Source: Nitrosomonas sp.
GTDB taxonomy: Bacteria > Pseudomonadota > Gammaproteobacteria > Burkholderiales > Nitrosomonadaceae
Length of the DNA stretch: 64,000 nt
Reading direction: 5' to 3'
Assembly: GCA_016708955.1 (NCBI GenBank)
Contig: JADJES010000001.1
Coordinates: 186,001-250,000, forward strand
Part shown: piece after piece, positions 46,222 through 55,769 of the stretch
How positions within the stretch are numbered: position 1 is the first letter of the stretch
How the letters are laid out: each line of letters begins with the position of its first letter
The notes under the pieces: generated by a model
The model's input: the letters and a program-made list of their open reading frames with translations, nothing else
Database searches by the model: none
What the model was told of the DNA's origin: nothing
Translations under genes and position numbers: made by a program

Positions 46222-46319
46222 GATTGCACTCCTTTCTAATGGATTTCCCAGTCTATTTTGACTGGAAACCGGTAATGAGCCTAACTGTGCTCTATGGCGA
46301 TAATATGATGCAATCTAAC

Positions 46320-48785
46320 TTAATGGCGCCTGAATGCGTTGCGCAGAATTTCATGGGATAAGCTGTAGCCCTGATTAATCGTCTGCAGGATTTTGTCAAT
46401 ATCACTTTCCAAATTGATATTCAAGCGGAAAACCTGCCCATCTTTAACTGCGGGATTATTTCCCAGCAAGGAAAGTTTGGCGATCAAGCCGTGTGTTGCC
46501 GATTTATCCAGATCCAGTGACAGCTCGGTGTAATGAAAATCCTGCACAGCTTGCAGCAACAAATTCATCTCTTCACCCGCGGTGGCTAACAGTTGCGAAG
46601 CTTTTTCGGATTGGAAGCGCAAAACACCCGGTGCCGCTGCTGCCAGACGGCCTTTTCTTATCATAACCTGATTATCTTCCAAGCGGATCGGAATCTCACC
46701 ATCCAGATGCCCGCTTCCGGTGAGCCCATCGATTTGAATCAGGTTAAAAAAGGTTCCCAGATCGATGTTGTCCAAGCGGACCAGAACATCAGTGTGTGCA
46801 GCGGCAGGATTAATGATCGCGGGTGCCAATGACAGGATGCCATCCATCATGGAAAATTGCGCTTTCTCAAGCACGATACGCGGCGGATCAGCAGACTCGA
46901 TCTGGTAGGAAACCAGCAGATTCTCAACCGGAATGCCGAAATCAATGCGCCGGATCGTGAGGGTTTGCTGCGGCAGGCTGCTGGGCGGAGATAAGTTCTC
47001 TAAATGGAGCGATGCGTTGAGATCACCTATTTTGGCGGTTTCTTGAGTAAATGATACATGGCGCAATTCAAACGCGCCGCGACTGCTATGCACTCCCTGA
47101 TTGGACCACTTGAATTGCGCGCTCGCGCTGATTTGACCGCTCACCGCTTCCAGCTGGGATAGAACGGGGGAAAGTGCGCTGGGCTGCAAGCGATCTGGCG
47201 AGAAATTGAGCGAAACAATCTCCGCTTTTAGCATCCCGTTACCGCTAATGGGCGAATGCTTGCCAGTAATTTTTAAATAGCGTAAATCCGGTACGCCGCC
47301 TGCAACGTTTAAAGCATACACCGCTGGCTCCCCTTCAGCGGCTTCATTCCGGATGCTTCCGGAAATGGACAACGCTGCGAACAGCGGCCCGGGTGCCAGG
47401 TGTTGCAGTTGGCCGATGGCAAAATCAGCGGCAGTTCCGTTTTCCGGGTCATTCAGATGCAGCGTGGCGGAGATAGCCTTCAATTGTAGTTGAGGTTGGG
47501 GTAACAATACCGCCGTATCGCTGAGGGTAAAACGTCCCTGATACTTCTCTTTGGCGTCGAACGCTCCGGTCAAGGCTATTTTCCCTGGATGAATCTGTGC
47601 CTCAATAGCCGGAGATTTGTCTTGATCAACCAGCAAAGAGAAATCTGCAGGTAGCACAGTGATATCATGTTTGAGCGCCAAACCCTGCGAATTCTTGACC
47701 AGCTCCAGAGTGACTTGGGAAATTGAAAACTTCAAAGGATTCTGGAAGCGCAAAGCAGCACCGGAGTCAATCTTGCCCAAGGTAATTTGTCCCGGATTGC
47801 GCAGTCCGATGCGCCAGCTATCCTGATCGAGGTCAACCTGCATCGGCAATGAGACAGTTATCCGCTTGATATTCAAAGGCTCACTGGTCAGTTGGCCGCC
47901 ATCGATTTCCACATCGAGCTGTCCTGACCAGGAATCCGCTAATCCGCGGATATCTCCTTTAACGCTGATTTGATCAATGGCCATGTCAGGCAATATAAAT
48001 GCTGCTGAGTTTTTACCAGCCGTTTCAGAAACTGGCTTCGCTGACTTTTCTCCTGACAACTTAACTTTGGATAACGCAAACTCGGTACCGAAATGTTGTA
48101 GCCGCATAGCCGCAACTGCAAACGTCGCTTCACCTGCGAAACTGGAAATTTTTGCTTCGGGCAAGTTCAGCATGCCTTCTGCAACAGTGACCTTGCCCCG
48201 CATGTTCCCCTGCCTATCTAGAGTCGCAGCCAATGTGCCTTTGGTTTGACCGAGTGAACCGGAGACTACGGCGCTGAAACGTATCGCCTGAGTGTCCGGC
48301 TGGTCTTGTTGGATGTCGCCAGACAGCGCAATCGTGGCATTGCCAGCCGATGAGTGAAAGTGAATTGCTGAGTCCTTCAGTGAAAAGTTAGGCAACCAGG
48401 GTATGTTGATATCGCTTCCAGTCTTTAACGACATGGTTTGCAGCGAATCCGAAGGAGGGCGTTCTTCGTCCAAATCGAGCGCCCATTGCAAATCGTTAAT
48501 CTCAACCGATGCCGGTTTCCCGGCGAGCAGTTCCTGCAGCTGCCAAGTCACCAGAATTTTTCCAACACGCAATTCCTGATTTTTACCCGCTGTCAGATCC
48601 TGCAAGCGGAAGGTATTGAGCGAAATATCGAGCGCCGAAATGGATTGTAGTGGCATCCCCTGTTTGCCCAATTGGTGGCTGATCAGTGCTTCCAGCAGGG
48701 GATTGCGGAGTGCATAGAGACTAACGCCAGAAAAAATAATCAGACCGGCCAGAGCCAGTAACCCGGCTTTTAACCGTTTGCCCAT
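46320..48785 (-). CDS. ydbH: YdbH family intermembrane phospholipid transport protein
   Basis: An 821-residue AsmA-like protein. An N-terminal anchor (LLALAGLIIFSGVSLYALR) is followed by long beta-rich repeats forming the lipid-conducting groove and the C-terminal YdbH/DICARB-like region (GEMNLLLQAVQDFHYTELSL, near residue 740). With TamB and YhdP it forms the set of bridge proteins that keep the outer membrane supplied with phospholipid. It starts the three-gene operon; 98 bases separate it from ynbE. The upstream gap to the next gene (48786-49006) shows nothing. Confidence 0.85.
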   Translation of the reverse strand: MGKRLKAGLLALAGLIIFSGVSLYALRNPLLEALISHQLGKQGMPLQSISALDISLNTFRLQDLTAGKNQELRVGKILVTWQLQELLAGKPASVEINDLQWALDLDEERPPSDSLQTMSLKTGSDINIPWLPNFSLKDSAIHFHSSAGNATIALSGDIQQDQPDTQAIRFSAVVSGSLGQTKGTLAATLDRQGNMRGKVTVAEGMLNLPEAKISSFAGEATFAVAAMRLQHFGTEFALSKVKLSGEKSAKPVSETAGKNSAAFILPDMAIDQISVKGDIRGLADSWSGQLDVEIDGGQLTSEPLNIKRITVSLPMQVDLDQDSWRIGLRNPGQITLGKIDSGAALRFQNPLKFSISQVTLELVKNSQGLALKHDITVLPADFSLLVDQDKSPAIEAQIHPGKIALTGAFDAKEKYQGRFTLSDTAVLLPQPQLQLKAISATLHLNDPENGTAADFAIGQLQHLAPGPLFAALSISGSIRNEAAEGEPAVYALNVAGGVPDLRYLKITGKHSPISGNGMLKAEIVSLNFSPDRLQPSALSPVLSQLEAVSGQISASAQFKWSNQGVHSSRGAFELRHVSFTQETAKIGDLNASLHLENLSPPSSLPQQTLTIRRIDFGIPVENLLVSYQIESADPPRIVLEKAQFSMMDGILSLAPAIINPAAAHTDVLVRLDNIDLGTFFNLIQIDGLTGSGHLDGEIPIRLEDNQVMIRKGRLAAAAPGVLRFQSEKASQLLATAGEEMNLLLQAVQDFHYTELSLDLDKSATHGLIAKLSLLGNNPAVKDGQVFRLNINLESDIDKILQTINQGYSLSHEILRNAFRRH

Positions 48786-49006
48786 TTGATAAATTGGTAA
48801 TGGTTGTAATAGCGCATTTTATTTCTCGATTAGATTTTACTGATTGGTTTCGATAGCACTGCTATGACAAGATATCATAACCTACTAGTACTGCCTGGTA
48901 TCCTTTATGTTTGGGCAATGCCCGGCAAGAATAAATCGCGACCGGACCGTTTATCCTTTTATACTATGTCTCTTTTATAATTTTTTATTTCAGACTCTTA
49001 ATAAAT

Positions 49007-50017
49007 ATGGATTTACTGACCCAGGGATTGCTCGGCGCCACGATGGCGCAATCAGGCGCCAAGCAGCAGGAAACGCGACTTGCGACCGGCATTGGTTTTT
49101 TTGCCGGAATCGCTGCGGATGCCGATATTCTGATTCAGTCGTCGAATGACCCGTTATTGAATATCGAGTTTCATCGTCATTTCACCCATTCGCTGTTTTT
49201 TGTGCCGTTCGGCGCTTTGATTGCAGCGCTGCTGCTGTGGCCATTTCTGCGCAAACGCCTGCCCTTTGCCCGTCTGTATCTCTTTGCTTTGCTCGGCTAT
49301 TGTTTGAGCGGCGTGCTGGATGCTTTTACCAGCTATGGCACCAATCTGCTCTGGCCAGTGAGCGATGCGCGCGTGGCGTTTAATATCATTTCGGTATTGG
49401 ACCCGGCTTTCACGCTGATCCTGCTGGTCGCCGGGGTGATTGCTTTCAGGAAATACAATCACACGGCAGCACGGATTGGATTACTGCTCGCGGCGGTTTA
49501 CCTATCATTCGGCTGGATGCAATTGCACCGTGCTGAAACCGTTGCGGAAACACTGATTGCCGAAAGAGGACATCGCGCGGAACAATTGCTGGTGAAACCG
49601 ACGCTCGCCAATCTGGTACTGTGGCGTTCCATCTACGAATTTGAAGGCAAACTCTATGTAAATGCGATCCGGGTCGGTTTATTTTCCGAGCCGCACATCT
49701 ATCCGGGAGAATCCGTTGAAAAATTTGTCCTGGAACGCGATTTGAGCACATTGCCGCCGTCGTCGGTGCTGGCAAACGATATTGCGCGTTTCAGTCATTT
49801 CTCGGCAGGATTGCTCGCGATTCGTCCGGAGCAACCGAATGTGCTCGTGGATGTGCGTTATTCCAATTTACCGATGACGCTCGCACCGCTCTGGGGCATC
49901 GAAATCAACCCGGAACAACCGGATCAGCACGCGAAATATACGCTTTACCGGGATTCATCCAGCGCTACACGCGATAAGTTTTTGAAGTTGTTGCTGGGTG
50001 AGCATATTTTGGATTGA
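49007..50017 (+). CDS. YdjM/YbcI-like inner-membrane metal-dependent hydrolase
   Basis: A 336-residue integral membrane protein. The N-terminus MDLLTQGLLGATMAQSGAK and the motifs AADADILIQ and HRHFTHSLFFVPFGALI are those of the LexA-regulated YdjM/DUF457 family, with histidines and aspartates expected to bind metal. About four to five helices lie within residues 60-180. A large periplasmic or cytoplasmic C-terminal domain (about 190-336) follows. Its substrate is unknown. No SOS box is visible upstream. Confidence 0.8.
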   Translation: MDLLTQGLLGATMAQSGAKQQETRLATGIGFFAGIAADADILIQSSNDPLLNIEFHRHFTHSLFFVPFGALIAALLLWPFLRKRLPFARLYLFALLGYCLSGVLDAFTSYGTNLLWPVSDARVAFNIISVLDPAFTLILLVAGVIAFRKYNHTAARIGLLLAAVYLSFGWMQLHRAETVAETLIAERGHRAEQLLVKPTLANLVLWRSIYEFEGKLYVNAIRVGLFSEPHIYPGESVEKFVLERDLSTLPPSSVLANDIARFSHFSAGLLAIRPEQPNVLVDVRYSNLPMTLAPLWGIEINPEQPDQHAKYTLYRDSSSATRDKFLKLLLGEHILD

Positions 50018-50106
50018 TACAAATTGATTTTACAGCCATCTACTTTGAGAAATTTTCAGGCAATTTTCGCCTATGACCCAATGATCCCTTTCTTTTCTGT
50101 TCGACC

Positions 50107-51996
50107 ATGAGAGTCTATCTTTCTTCCACATTGAACGACCTGGGTCCTGAGCGGCAGGCGGTCAAAGAGGCCCTTGGCGGTGAGTGCACGGTTGTCGAAA
50201 GCTATAGCGCCGACGAGCGCAGTGTGCGGGAGAGCTGCCTTGCTGATGTGGCTGGGTGCGATCGATACATCGGCATCGTCGGTCGTCGCTATGGGTTCAT
50301 TCCTCCCGGTGAGTCCTTTTCCATTACGGAGCTTGAATACCAACAGGCACGTGAACATAAACTGCCGACCCTGATCTTCGTCAAGGATGATTCTGCGATC
50401 ACATTGCCTTTCAGCGATGCAGGCACAGAAGATCGGGATCCAAAATTGATCGAATCGTTTAGGCAACGGATCAATAGCGGCGCCGATGATGCTTCTCGTG
50501 GAGTACCCTTCAAGACCCCGGCGGATCTAAAGTATCAGGTCTTGAAAGCTTATCATGATCTTTCACGTCGGCATGACAAGCCCTTACCCAAACGCATCAT
50601 AGGCCGTCCCTATCCGGGCTTGCGTGCTTTTTCGACCACCGAGTCAGATCGGTTCTTCGGCCGGGATGCGGAAATCGAAGCGTTGGCTGAGCGTCTCATT
50701 GACCGCAACGAACGCTTTCTTGCTGTGATCGGGCCTTCGGGCTCGGGTAAATCCTCGCTGGTATACGCCGGGCTGATTCCAACCCTGTCTGAGCGCTCTA
50801 TTGTAGGGGGTATCTGCTGGATTCCAGTCAGTTTTTCCCCGCGCGAATTGGGCGATGATCCGTTTCAACCCCTGGCGGCTGCCTTGAGCAAATCATTTCC
50901 AGATCAAAACTGGCGTGTGCCGGATCTGACGCAGCAGCTGCGAACGCATCCCGCCGATATTGCCACTGTGGCGAGCGATGCGCTGGGGAAAGATGGCGCA
51001 GCCGTCCAGCTTCTGCTGTTCGTCGATCAATTTGAAGAAGTATTTTCCAGTAAAGTGGATGAGAGTGTACGGAGTAATTTTTTCAAGTTGCTGATAGCTG
51101 CGGTAGAGTGTCCGTTGATGCGCGTGGCGGTCGCTATGCGTTCTGACTTTTACAACCAATGGCCGCAAGATGAGCCCTGCATCGCATTACTGCGCTCGGG
51201 ACATTTTCCGGTTGCCGTTCCGGGACCGGCAGCGTTAGAAAAAATGATCACCGGTCCAGCTCAAGCGGCGGGACTGACTATCTCCCGGCGCTTGGTGCAA
51301 CGTATTCTGGAAGATACTGGATCAGGTCCGGGCGCATTGGCACTGGCTGAGTTTGCTTTATCCTTGTTGTATGACAAAAAAGATGGCGATGTGCTGACCG
51401 AAACAGCTTACACCGCCATTGGCGGTGTTGCCGGTGCGATCAACGGTTTGGCTGAACAAGCGGTTACGCAGGCTGAGGAGGCGCTTCAGCAAGATGCGCA
51501 AGTATTGGATGACGAAGCCATTTCACGTTTGTTTCTAGCCATCACCAGTGTGGAGCAGCGCGATAATGAATCGAGTGGTGCGTTGGCTGTGGTGCGCCGC
51601 CGTGCGGTCAAAGGTGATTTGCCTGGGGCTACTTTGATCTTGGCTCAGCAACTTGTTGACAAGCGTATCTTGGTCAGCAGGGAAGGCAGCAACGAACAAC
51701 CGGCTGTTTGTGAAGTGGCACATGAGGCTGTGTTCAGCCACTGGGAACGTTTCAAGGATTGGTACGCGCGCTATGCAGCGGATCTGGCCCTGTGCCGTCA
51801 AGCCGAGCAGGCAGCACGGGATTGGGATAGGAGCAATGATCAGAAGCGGTCTGTCCTGAAGTGGGGCTGGGAACGGCAAAAGCCCGCCATTGAAGCGTTG
51901 CGCAAGCTGAACCAGCTTGCATTGCCTGCTCACGATGCGGATTTCTCTGATTCGAGCATCGCGACCTGGCAGACCCTCGAACCACAATTGCCGTAG
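50107..51996 (+). CDS. DUF4062-nSTAND1 NTPase, possibly truncated by an in-frame TAG
   Basis: A 629-residue protein. The N-terminal DUF4062 domain (MRVYLSSTLNDLGPERQAV, then YIGIVGRRYGFIPPG) is a nucleotide- or nucleic-acid-related sensor/effector domain common in conflict systems. It is followed by an nSTAND1 NTPase: RPYPGLRAFSTTESDRFFGR, Walker A IGPSGSGKSSLVYAGLIPTL, Walker B LLLFVDQFEEVF, then the helical region ending VCEVAHEAVFSHWERFKDWY. STAND proteins act as ligand-triggered switches. The frame continues open after the TAG at 51994-51996 into the FGE-sulfatase gene. Most relatives carry all three domains in one chain, so this is either a split pair or a nonsense allele. Confidence 0.85.
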   Translation: MRVYLSSTLNDLGPERQAVKEALGGECTVVESYSADERSVRESCLADVAGCDRYIGIVGRRYGFIPPGESFSITELEYQQAREHKLPTLIFVKDDSAITLPFSDAGTEDRDPKLIESFRQRINSGADDASRGVPFKTPADLKYQVLKAYHDLSRRHDKPLPKRIIGRPYPGLRAFSTTESDRFFGRDAEIEALAERLIDRNERFLAVIGPSGSGKSSLVYAGLIPTLSERSIVGGICWIPVSFSPRELGDDPFQPLAAALSKSFPDQNWRVPDLTQQLRTHPADIATVASDALGKDGAAVQLLLFVDQFEEVFSSKVDESVRSNFFKLLIAAVECPLMRVAVAMRSDFYNQWPQDEPCIALLRSGHFPVAVPGPAALEKMITGPAQAAGLTISRRLVQRILEDTGSGPGALALAEFALSLLYDKKDGDVLTETAYTAIGGVAGAINGLAEQAVTQAEEALQQDAQVLDDEAISRLFLAITSVEQRDNESSGALAVVRRRAVKGDLPGATLILAQQLVDKRILVSREGSNEQPAVCEVAHEAVFSHWERFKDWYARYAADLALCRQAEQAARDWDRSNDQKRSVLKWGWERQKPAIEALRKLNQLALPAHDADFSDSSIATWQTLEPQLP

Positions 51997-52026
51997 CCTC
52001 TACGTCACTTTCTCACCCCGGAACCG

Positions 52027-52842
52027 TTGGCACTGCTTGACGAGCTGAATACTGACAGTACGCTGCATCACCGCCGGGAAGAAATTGGCCTGCGCCTCAA
52101 TCAGATGGGTGATCCGCGACGCGGCGTTGGACTGGATGACAATGGCCTGCCCGATATCGTGTGGGTAGACATACCGGCCGGTGAAGTCACCTTGGATACT
52201 GAATCCCAGGAACACTTCACGGTGCGCCCCTTTCGCCTGGCTCGCTACCCAGTCACCTGGGCGCAATACCTTGCCTTTCTCGATGCAGCGGATGGTTATT
52301 GCAATCCAGCCTGGTGGGAGGATTTATTGAGGGTGGAGGAACCCGGTCGGCAGCTTTGGTCTTTTGCCAATTACCCGGTGATTAATGTCTCCTGGTACGA
52401 TGCGCTGGCCTACTGCCGCTGGCTGAGCTTAAAACTGCAATTGCCGATTCGATTGCCCACCGAGTGGGAATGGCAGTGGGCCGCCGTCGGGAGTACGAAG
52501 CAAGAATATCCGTGGGGTGAATGGAACGAGCAGCGTGCAAACAGTTATGATGCAGGTATTAATCGTACGGTTGCGGTAGGTTTATACCCTCTGGGTCGCA
52601 GTCTGTTTGGGGAAGACGTTGGGGTAGACGATATGGCTGGCAATGTTTGGGAATGGTGTTTAAACGAACATGCTGTGCCAGAAAATTGTCAACTATCAAG
52701 AAGCGAGGCCCGCGTGGTGCGCGGTGGTTCCTGGCGCTATGATCCGAACGACGCGCGCTCGGCGGCGCGCTACTACTACCCTCCGGACCTCCGCTTCAAC
52801 TATGTCGGTTTCCGGGTGTTATGCGAGTCCCCCATCGAATAG
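52027..52842 (+). CDS. FGE-sulfatase (SUMF1-like) domain, in frame with the upstream nSTAND gene
   Basis: A 271-residue protein if started at TTG 52027; the frame is open from just after the TAG at 51994. The first residues (LLDELNTDSTLHHRREEIGL, then RLNQMGDPRRGVG) are the linker that normally connects nSTAND helices to the sensor. The formylglycine-generating-enzyme-like fold follows: VDIPAGEVTLDTES, YPVTWAQYLAFLDA, NVSWYDALAYCRWLS, RLPTEWEWQWAA, MAGNVWEWCLNEH and RVVRGGSWRYDP, GFRV. It lacks clear signs of true FGE catalysis and probably acts as a ligand-binding module. No ribosome binding site precedes TTG 52027, which argues for a broken single gene. Confidence 0.82.
   Translation: MALLDELNTDSTLHHRREEIGLRLNQMGDPRRGVGLDDNGLPDIVWVDIPAGEVTLDTESQEHFTVRPFRLARYPVTWAQYLAFLDAADGYCNPAWWEDLLRVEEPGRQLWSFANYPVINVSWYDALAYCRWLSLKLQLPIRLPTEWEWQWAAVGSTKQEYPWGEWNEQRANSYDAGINRTVAVGLYPLGRSLFGEDVGVDDMAGNVWEWCLNEHAVPENCQLSRSEARVVRGGSWRYDPNDARSAARYYYPPDLRFNYVGFRVLCESPIE
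52717..52816 (+). other. Candidate variable region (diversity-generating retroelement type) in the FGE domain
   Basis: The last part of the FGE domain has the form RGGSW-(variable)-GFRV, the position of the variable region in retroelement-diversified C-type-lectin-fold proteins. Codons there are mostly NNC (CGC, GAC, AAC, CGC, TAC x3, GAC, CTC, CGC, TTC, AAC), as expected when AAC codons of a template are mutated at their adenines. No reverse transcriptase or template repeat is seen in the window, so this is only a signature. Confidence 0.35.
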
Positions 52843-52989
52843 CGGATCACCGGTGCGCTGAACGCTGAAGCGCTTGAATTTTATTACCTTTGATTTTGTG
52901 CCTGTGCCAATTATTACCGGCTATTCTACCTTGAAGCAAAATGGACAATGCGTACGTGAAAACGTATGATGCGCTATTGGGAGGTTTTT

Positions 52990-53232
52990 ATGACAACGTT
53001 GAATGTAACCGAAGCCAGGGCTAAATTATACAGTTTGATCGATGAAACGGTATCCAGCCATCGGCCTATTATTATTAAAGGGAAACGATCAAATGCGGTG
53101 CTGCTTTCCGAGGAAGACTGGAATGCCATTAATGAAACACTTTATCTGGTTTCCATGCCTGGCATGCGTGAATCGATTAGGGAAGGTTTGCAAACCGATG
53201 TTGATGCTTGTAGCAAAGACCTGGATTGGTGA
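52990..53232 (+). CDS. Type II antitoxin, Phd/YefM family
   Basis: An 80-residue antitoxin: TTLNVTEARAKLYSLIDETV and IKGKRSNAVLLSEEDWNAI are the DNA-binding part, with an acidic tail that binds the toxin. Start is ATG 52990 behind GGGAGG; the upstream in-frame ATG at 52966 lies in non-coding sequence. Its TGA overlaps the ATG of the toxin (TGATG). Phd/YefM proteins repress their own operon with the toxin as corepressor. Confidence 0.92.
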   Translation: MTTLNVTEARAKLYSLIDETVSSHRPIIIKGKRSNAVLLSEEDWNAINETLYLVSMPGMRESIREGLQTDVDACSKDLDW

Positions 53233-53492
53233 TGTGGGTGCTTTGCTATACGCATCAAGCAAAAATGGATGCCAAAAAACTTGCAGCAGCCGGATTGAAA
53301 CAGAAGGCGCTCGCGTTGCTTGATGTCATTCGTAATGATCCTTATCAAAATCCACCGCCTTATGAAAAATTAGTGGGCGATTTGTCGGGCGCTTATTCTC
53401 GTCGCATCAATATCCAGCACAGGCTTGTTTATCAAGTATTGGAAAAAGAAAAAATTGTAAAAGTATTGCGGCTGTGGACGCATTATGAATAA
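53232..53492 (+). CDS. Type II toxin, Txe/YoeB family mRNA interferase
   Basis: An 86-residue RelE-fold toxin: WVLCYTHQAKMDAKKLAAAG, KLVGDLSGAYSRRINIQHRL and VYQVLEKEKIVKVLRLWTHYE in pieces, with the C-terminal YE/HYE end typical of YoeB, where the conserved C-terminal His and Tyr are catalytic. It cleaves mRNA at the ribosome. Start is ATG 53232, coupled to the antitoxin stop. Confidence 0.92.
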   Translation: MWVLCYTHQAKMDAKKLAAAGLKQKALALLDVIRNDPYQNPPPYEKLVGDLSGAYSRRINIQHRLVYQVLEKEKIVKVLRLWTHYE

Positions 53493-53510
53493 AGCATTTT
53501 GCGAGGCTGT

Positions 53511-54215
53511 CTACTTTTTCAAGTGAATAATCCATTTCTGATACAACCGCTCCGCCACTGCATTCAGTGTTGCCACGCGCTCCGGCAGATTCTTTTCAAT
53601 CTCGGCGATGGATTGCACCGATGGCTCGTTCAGGCTGGCGAGTTCTTCCGCGCCCACGCTGCACCAGTCAATGACCAGGCGCTCGGTCATTTCCACGTGG
53701 CATTGCATGCCTAAGTGCATCCCCAGTGCGAAAGCTTGATTCTCGCAATACGGGCTGGACAGGATGCAAGTGGCGCCTTGCGGAATGCTGAACGCTTCGC
53801 CGTGCCAATGAAACGATTGGAAAGTGGTCAGGTCATCAAACCAGGCACGCGCAACCGGGTTATCCGGCACATTGACTTCGCCCCAGCCCATTTCTTTAAC
53901 CGGGTTGGCGCTGATGATGCCGCCCAACGCTTTGGCCATCAATTGTCCGCCCAGGCAATGACCCAATACCGGCACATCCGCTGCAACCGCCTGACGAATT
54001 AACGCCAGTGAGTTTTCAATCCACGGCAAATCGTCATTGACGCTCATCGGCCCGCCCATAAATACCAGGCCGCTGAATTCATCAATACTGGTTGGCGGTT
54101 TTTCACCGGTGTCTATTTTAATCAGTCGCCAGGGAATATGATTGTTGTCGAGAAATGTGGCAAAATAGCCTGGCCCTTCGATGGGCAGATGTCTAAAAAT
54201 TGCAACCGGCTTCAT
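53511..54215 (-). CDS. Class I glutamine amidotransferase-like protein
   Basis: A 234-residue GATase1 protein related to the N-terminal domain of GMP synthase. The nucleophile elbow is VLGHCLGGQLMAKALGG (cysteine about residue 102), an oxyanion region is VFMGGPMSVNDDLPW, and the histidine lies in FQSFHWHGEAFSIP. Stand-alone members hydrolyse gamma-glutamyl compounds or glutamine for unknown partners. It converges on the toxin gene with 18 bases between stops. Confidence 0.85.
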   Translation of the reverse strand: MKPVAIFRHLPIEGPGYFATFLDNNHIPWRLIKIDTGEKPPTSIDEFSGLVFMGGPMSVNDDLPWIENSLALIRQAVAADVPVLGHCLGGQLMAKALGGIISANPVKEMGWGEVNVPDNPVARAWFDDLTTFQSFHWHGEAFSIPQGATCILSSPYCENQAFALGMHLGMQCHVEMTERLVIDWCSVGAEELASLNEPSVQSIAEIEKNLPERVATLNAVAERLYQKWIIHLKK

Positions 54216-54371
54216 AGAATTGTCCTGCCATAATTTTTGAATGATTTAATAACGAATTTTAGCTTGTTTTGCAGCAAATTTTCTGCTGAAAATCCCGGCA
54301 ATTTTTTCTTTGATACTTGTGAAACAAACATACACCGCCAACCGTAACACCCGAATCGTCATTCTCCCGGA

Positions 54372-55766
54372 ATGGGCAAATCCATGTCAGTAAAAAAACA
54401 TACATTCGATGATTTGGTGCGTATCGAACAGGTACGCAAGATAGAATCCGCTAAAGCGGAGGATTTGTCGTATGCCAGTATTCAGGAGTTGCCGAGGTCT
54501 GCCAATGGTGATTTCAATTATGCGGACTTTATCCAGCGATTGAACACGCGCGCCAAGCGGCTGATTCAGGAAAACACGCTGAACGATGCATTGCAGCAGC
54601 CGCACCGGCAATTTATCCGCGCGCGCCGGATTTGTCTGGGGCTTGCCATCATTCTGGGCGGGCTGGCGGCGAGCCAGGCGGTGGGAGATTATTCCACGCT
54701 GAATATTTACTGGTTGCTCGCGGTACTGCTGGGATTTAATTTGATTTCCCTGTTGCTATGGATTTCAGGCATTACGCTGAATCTGCAAAGTTTAAGCAGT
54801 GGCATTGTCGCGCAATTGGCCAGTTGGCTGCCTTACCGGCACAAGAAAGACCCCACGATTGCCTCACTGGCATCGCACGCCTGGTGGGAGAGCTGTTTAA
54901 CCGGTGATGCCGGCAAGTGGCGCATCAGCGTACTCACGCACAAATTCTGGTTAACTTACTTGGCTGCCGGCATGGTGTTACTGATACTACTCATGCTGGC
55001 CAAACAATATAATTTCATCTGGGGCACCACATTGCTGCCGGACAGCACGCTGCCCAGACTCACGCAAATTCTCGGCACGCCTCTGGAGGCGATGGGATTA
55101 AAAATACCGGATGACCCGCAAACCGTCGCCAGCCGGATAGGCGTCAGCAAGCAGGATGCGGAAACCCGGATGGCCTGGGCTACCTTTTTAATTGGTGCGT
55201 TACTGGTCTATGGCATATTTCCGCGTCTTTTTGTGCTCGGCCTCTCGCTCGTCATGCAAAAATGGAGTGAGCACCGGTTCAAGTTGGATCTTTATTTGCC
55301 CTACTATATTGAACTGCGTCAGCGTTTGATGGCGCGTGAAGTGAAAGCCGAGGTCATTGATGCCGATCCGCAGGCTGGCGTCAAACCCGCCGAAGTTACG
55401 CTGCCGCCAGCGAATGTCGCCATTCCATCGAATGCGCAGGCTTTTGGTATTGAGCTGGATCAAACAACAAACTGGCCGGAATCAGTAACTTGCCGGTTGA
55501 ATATCATCGATCAAGATTCTCACGACGAAGCCATTGCATTGATAAAAAATCTTAATGGCCCATTATTGCTGGGTGTGGCCGCGCATCGCTTGCCCGATCG
55601 CGGTGTGCAACGCCTGATCAAAGAACTGGTCGACAGCAGCAACGGAAAACCCTGGTTAATCCTCTTGAGCAAACCATCGGCTCCGGTTGCGAATGCGCGC
55701 GAATTTGCCTGGTTTCGTCTGGCGGAAGCCTGCGGCATTCCCGCAGAACATGTGATTACCCGATAA
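54372..55766 (+). CDS. DUF2868 domain membrane protein
   Basis: A 464-residue inner-membrane protein of the DUF2868 family, with helices at about 90-110, 115-140, 195-215 and 270-295 and a cytoplasmic C-terminal domain of about 150 residues. The family is paired with a DUF3482 GTPase, as here; the two genes are separated by three bases. The function of the pair is unknown. The start is ATG 54372; ATG 54384 (MSVKKHTFDDLVRIEQ) is an alternative. Confidence 0.82.
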   Translation: MGKSMSVKKHTFDDLVRIEQVRKIESAKAEDLSYASIQELPRSANGDFNYADFIQRLNTRAKRLIQENTLNDALQQPHRQFIRARRICLGLAIILGGLAASQAVGDYSTLNIYWLLAVLLGFNLISLLLWISGITLNLQSLSSGIVAQLASWLPYRHKKDPTIASLASHAWWESCLTGDAGKWRISVLTHKFWLTYLAAGMVLLILLMLAKQYNFIWGTTLLPDSTLPRLTQILGTPLEAMGLKIPDDPQTVASRIGVSKQDAETRMAWATFLIGALLVYGIFPRLFVLGLSLVMQKWSEHRFKLDLYLPYYIELRQRLMAREVKAEVIDADPQAGVKPAEVTLPPANVAIPSNAQAFGIELDQTTNWPESVTCRLNIIDQDSHDEAIALIKNLNGPLLLGVAAHRLPDRGVQRLIKELVDSSNGKPWLILLSKPSAPVANAREFAWFRLAEACGIPAEHVITR

Positions 55767-55769
55767 ACT

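Noticed and set aside
52843..54300. Reverse transcriptase or template repeat near the FGE gene
   Set aside because: No RT motifs are found in any frame nearby; the space is filled by a toxin-antitoxin pair and an amidotransferase.
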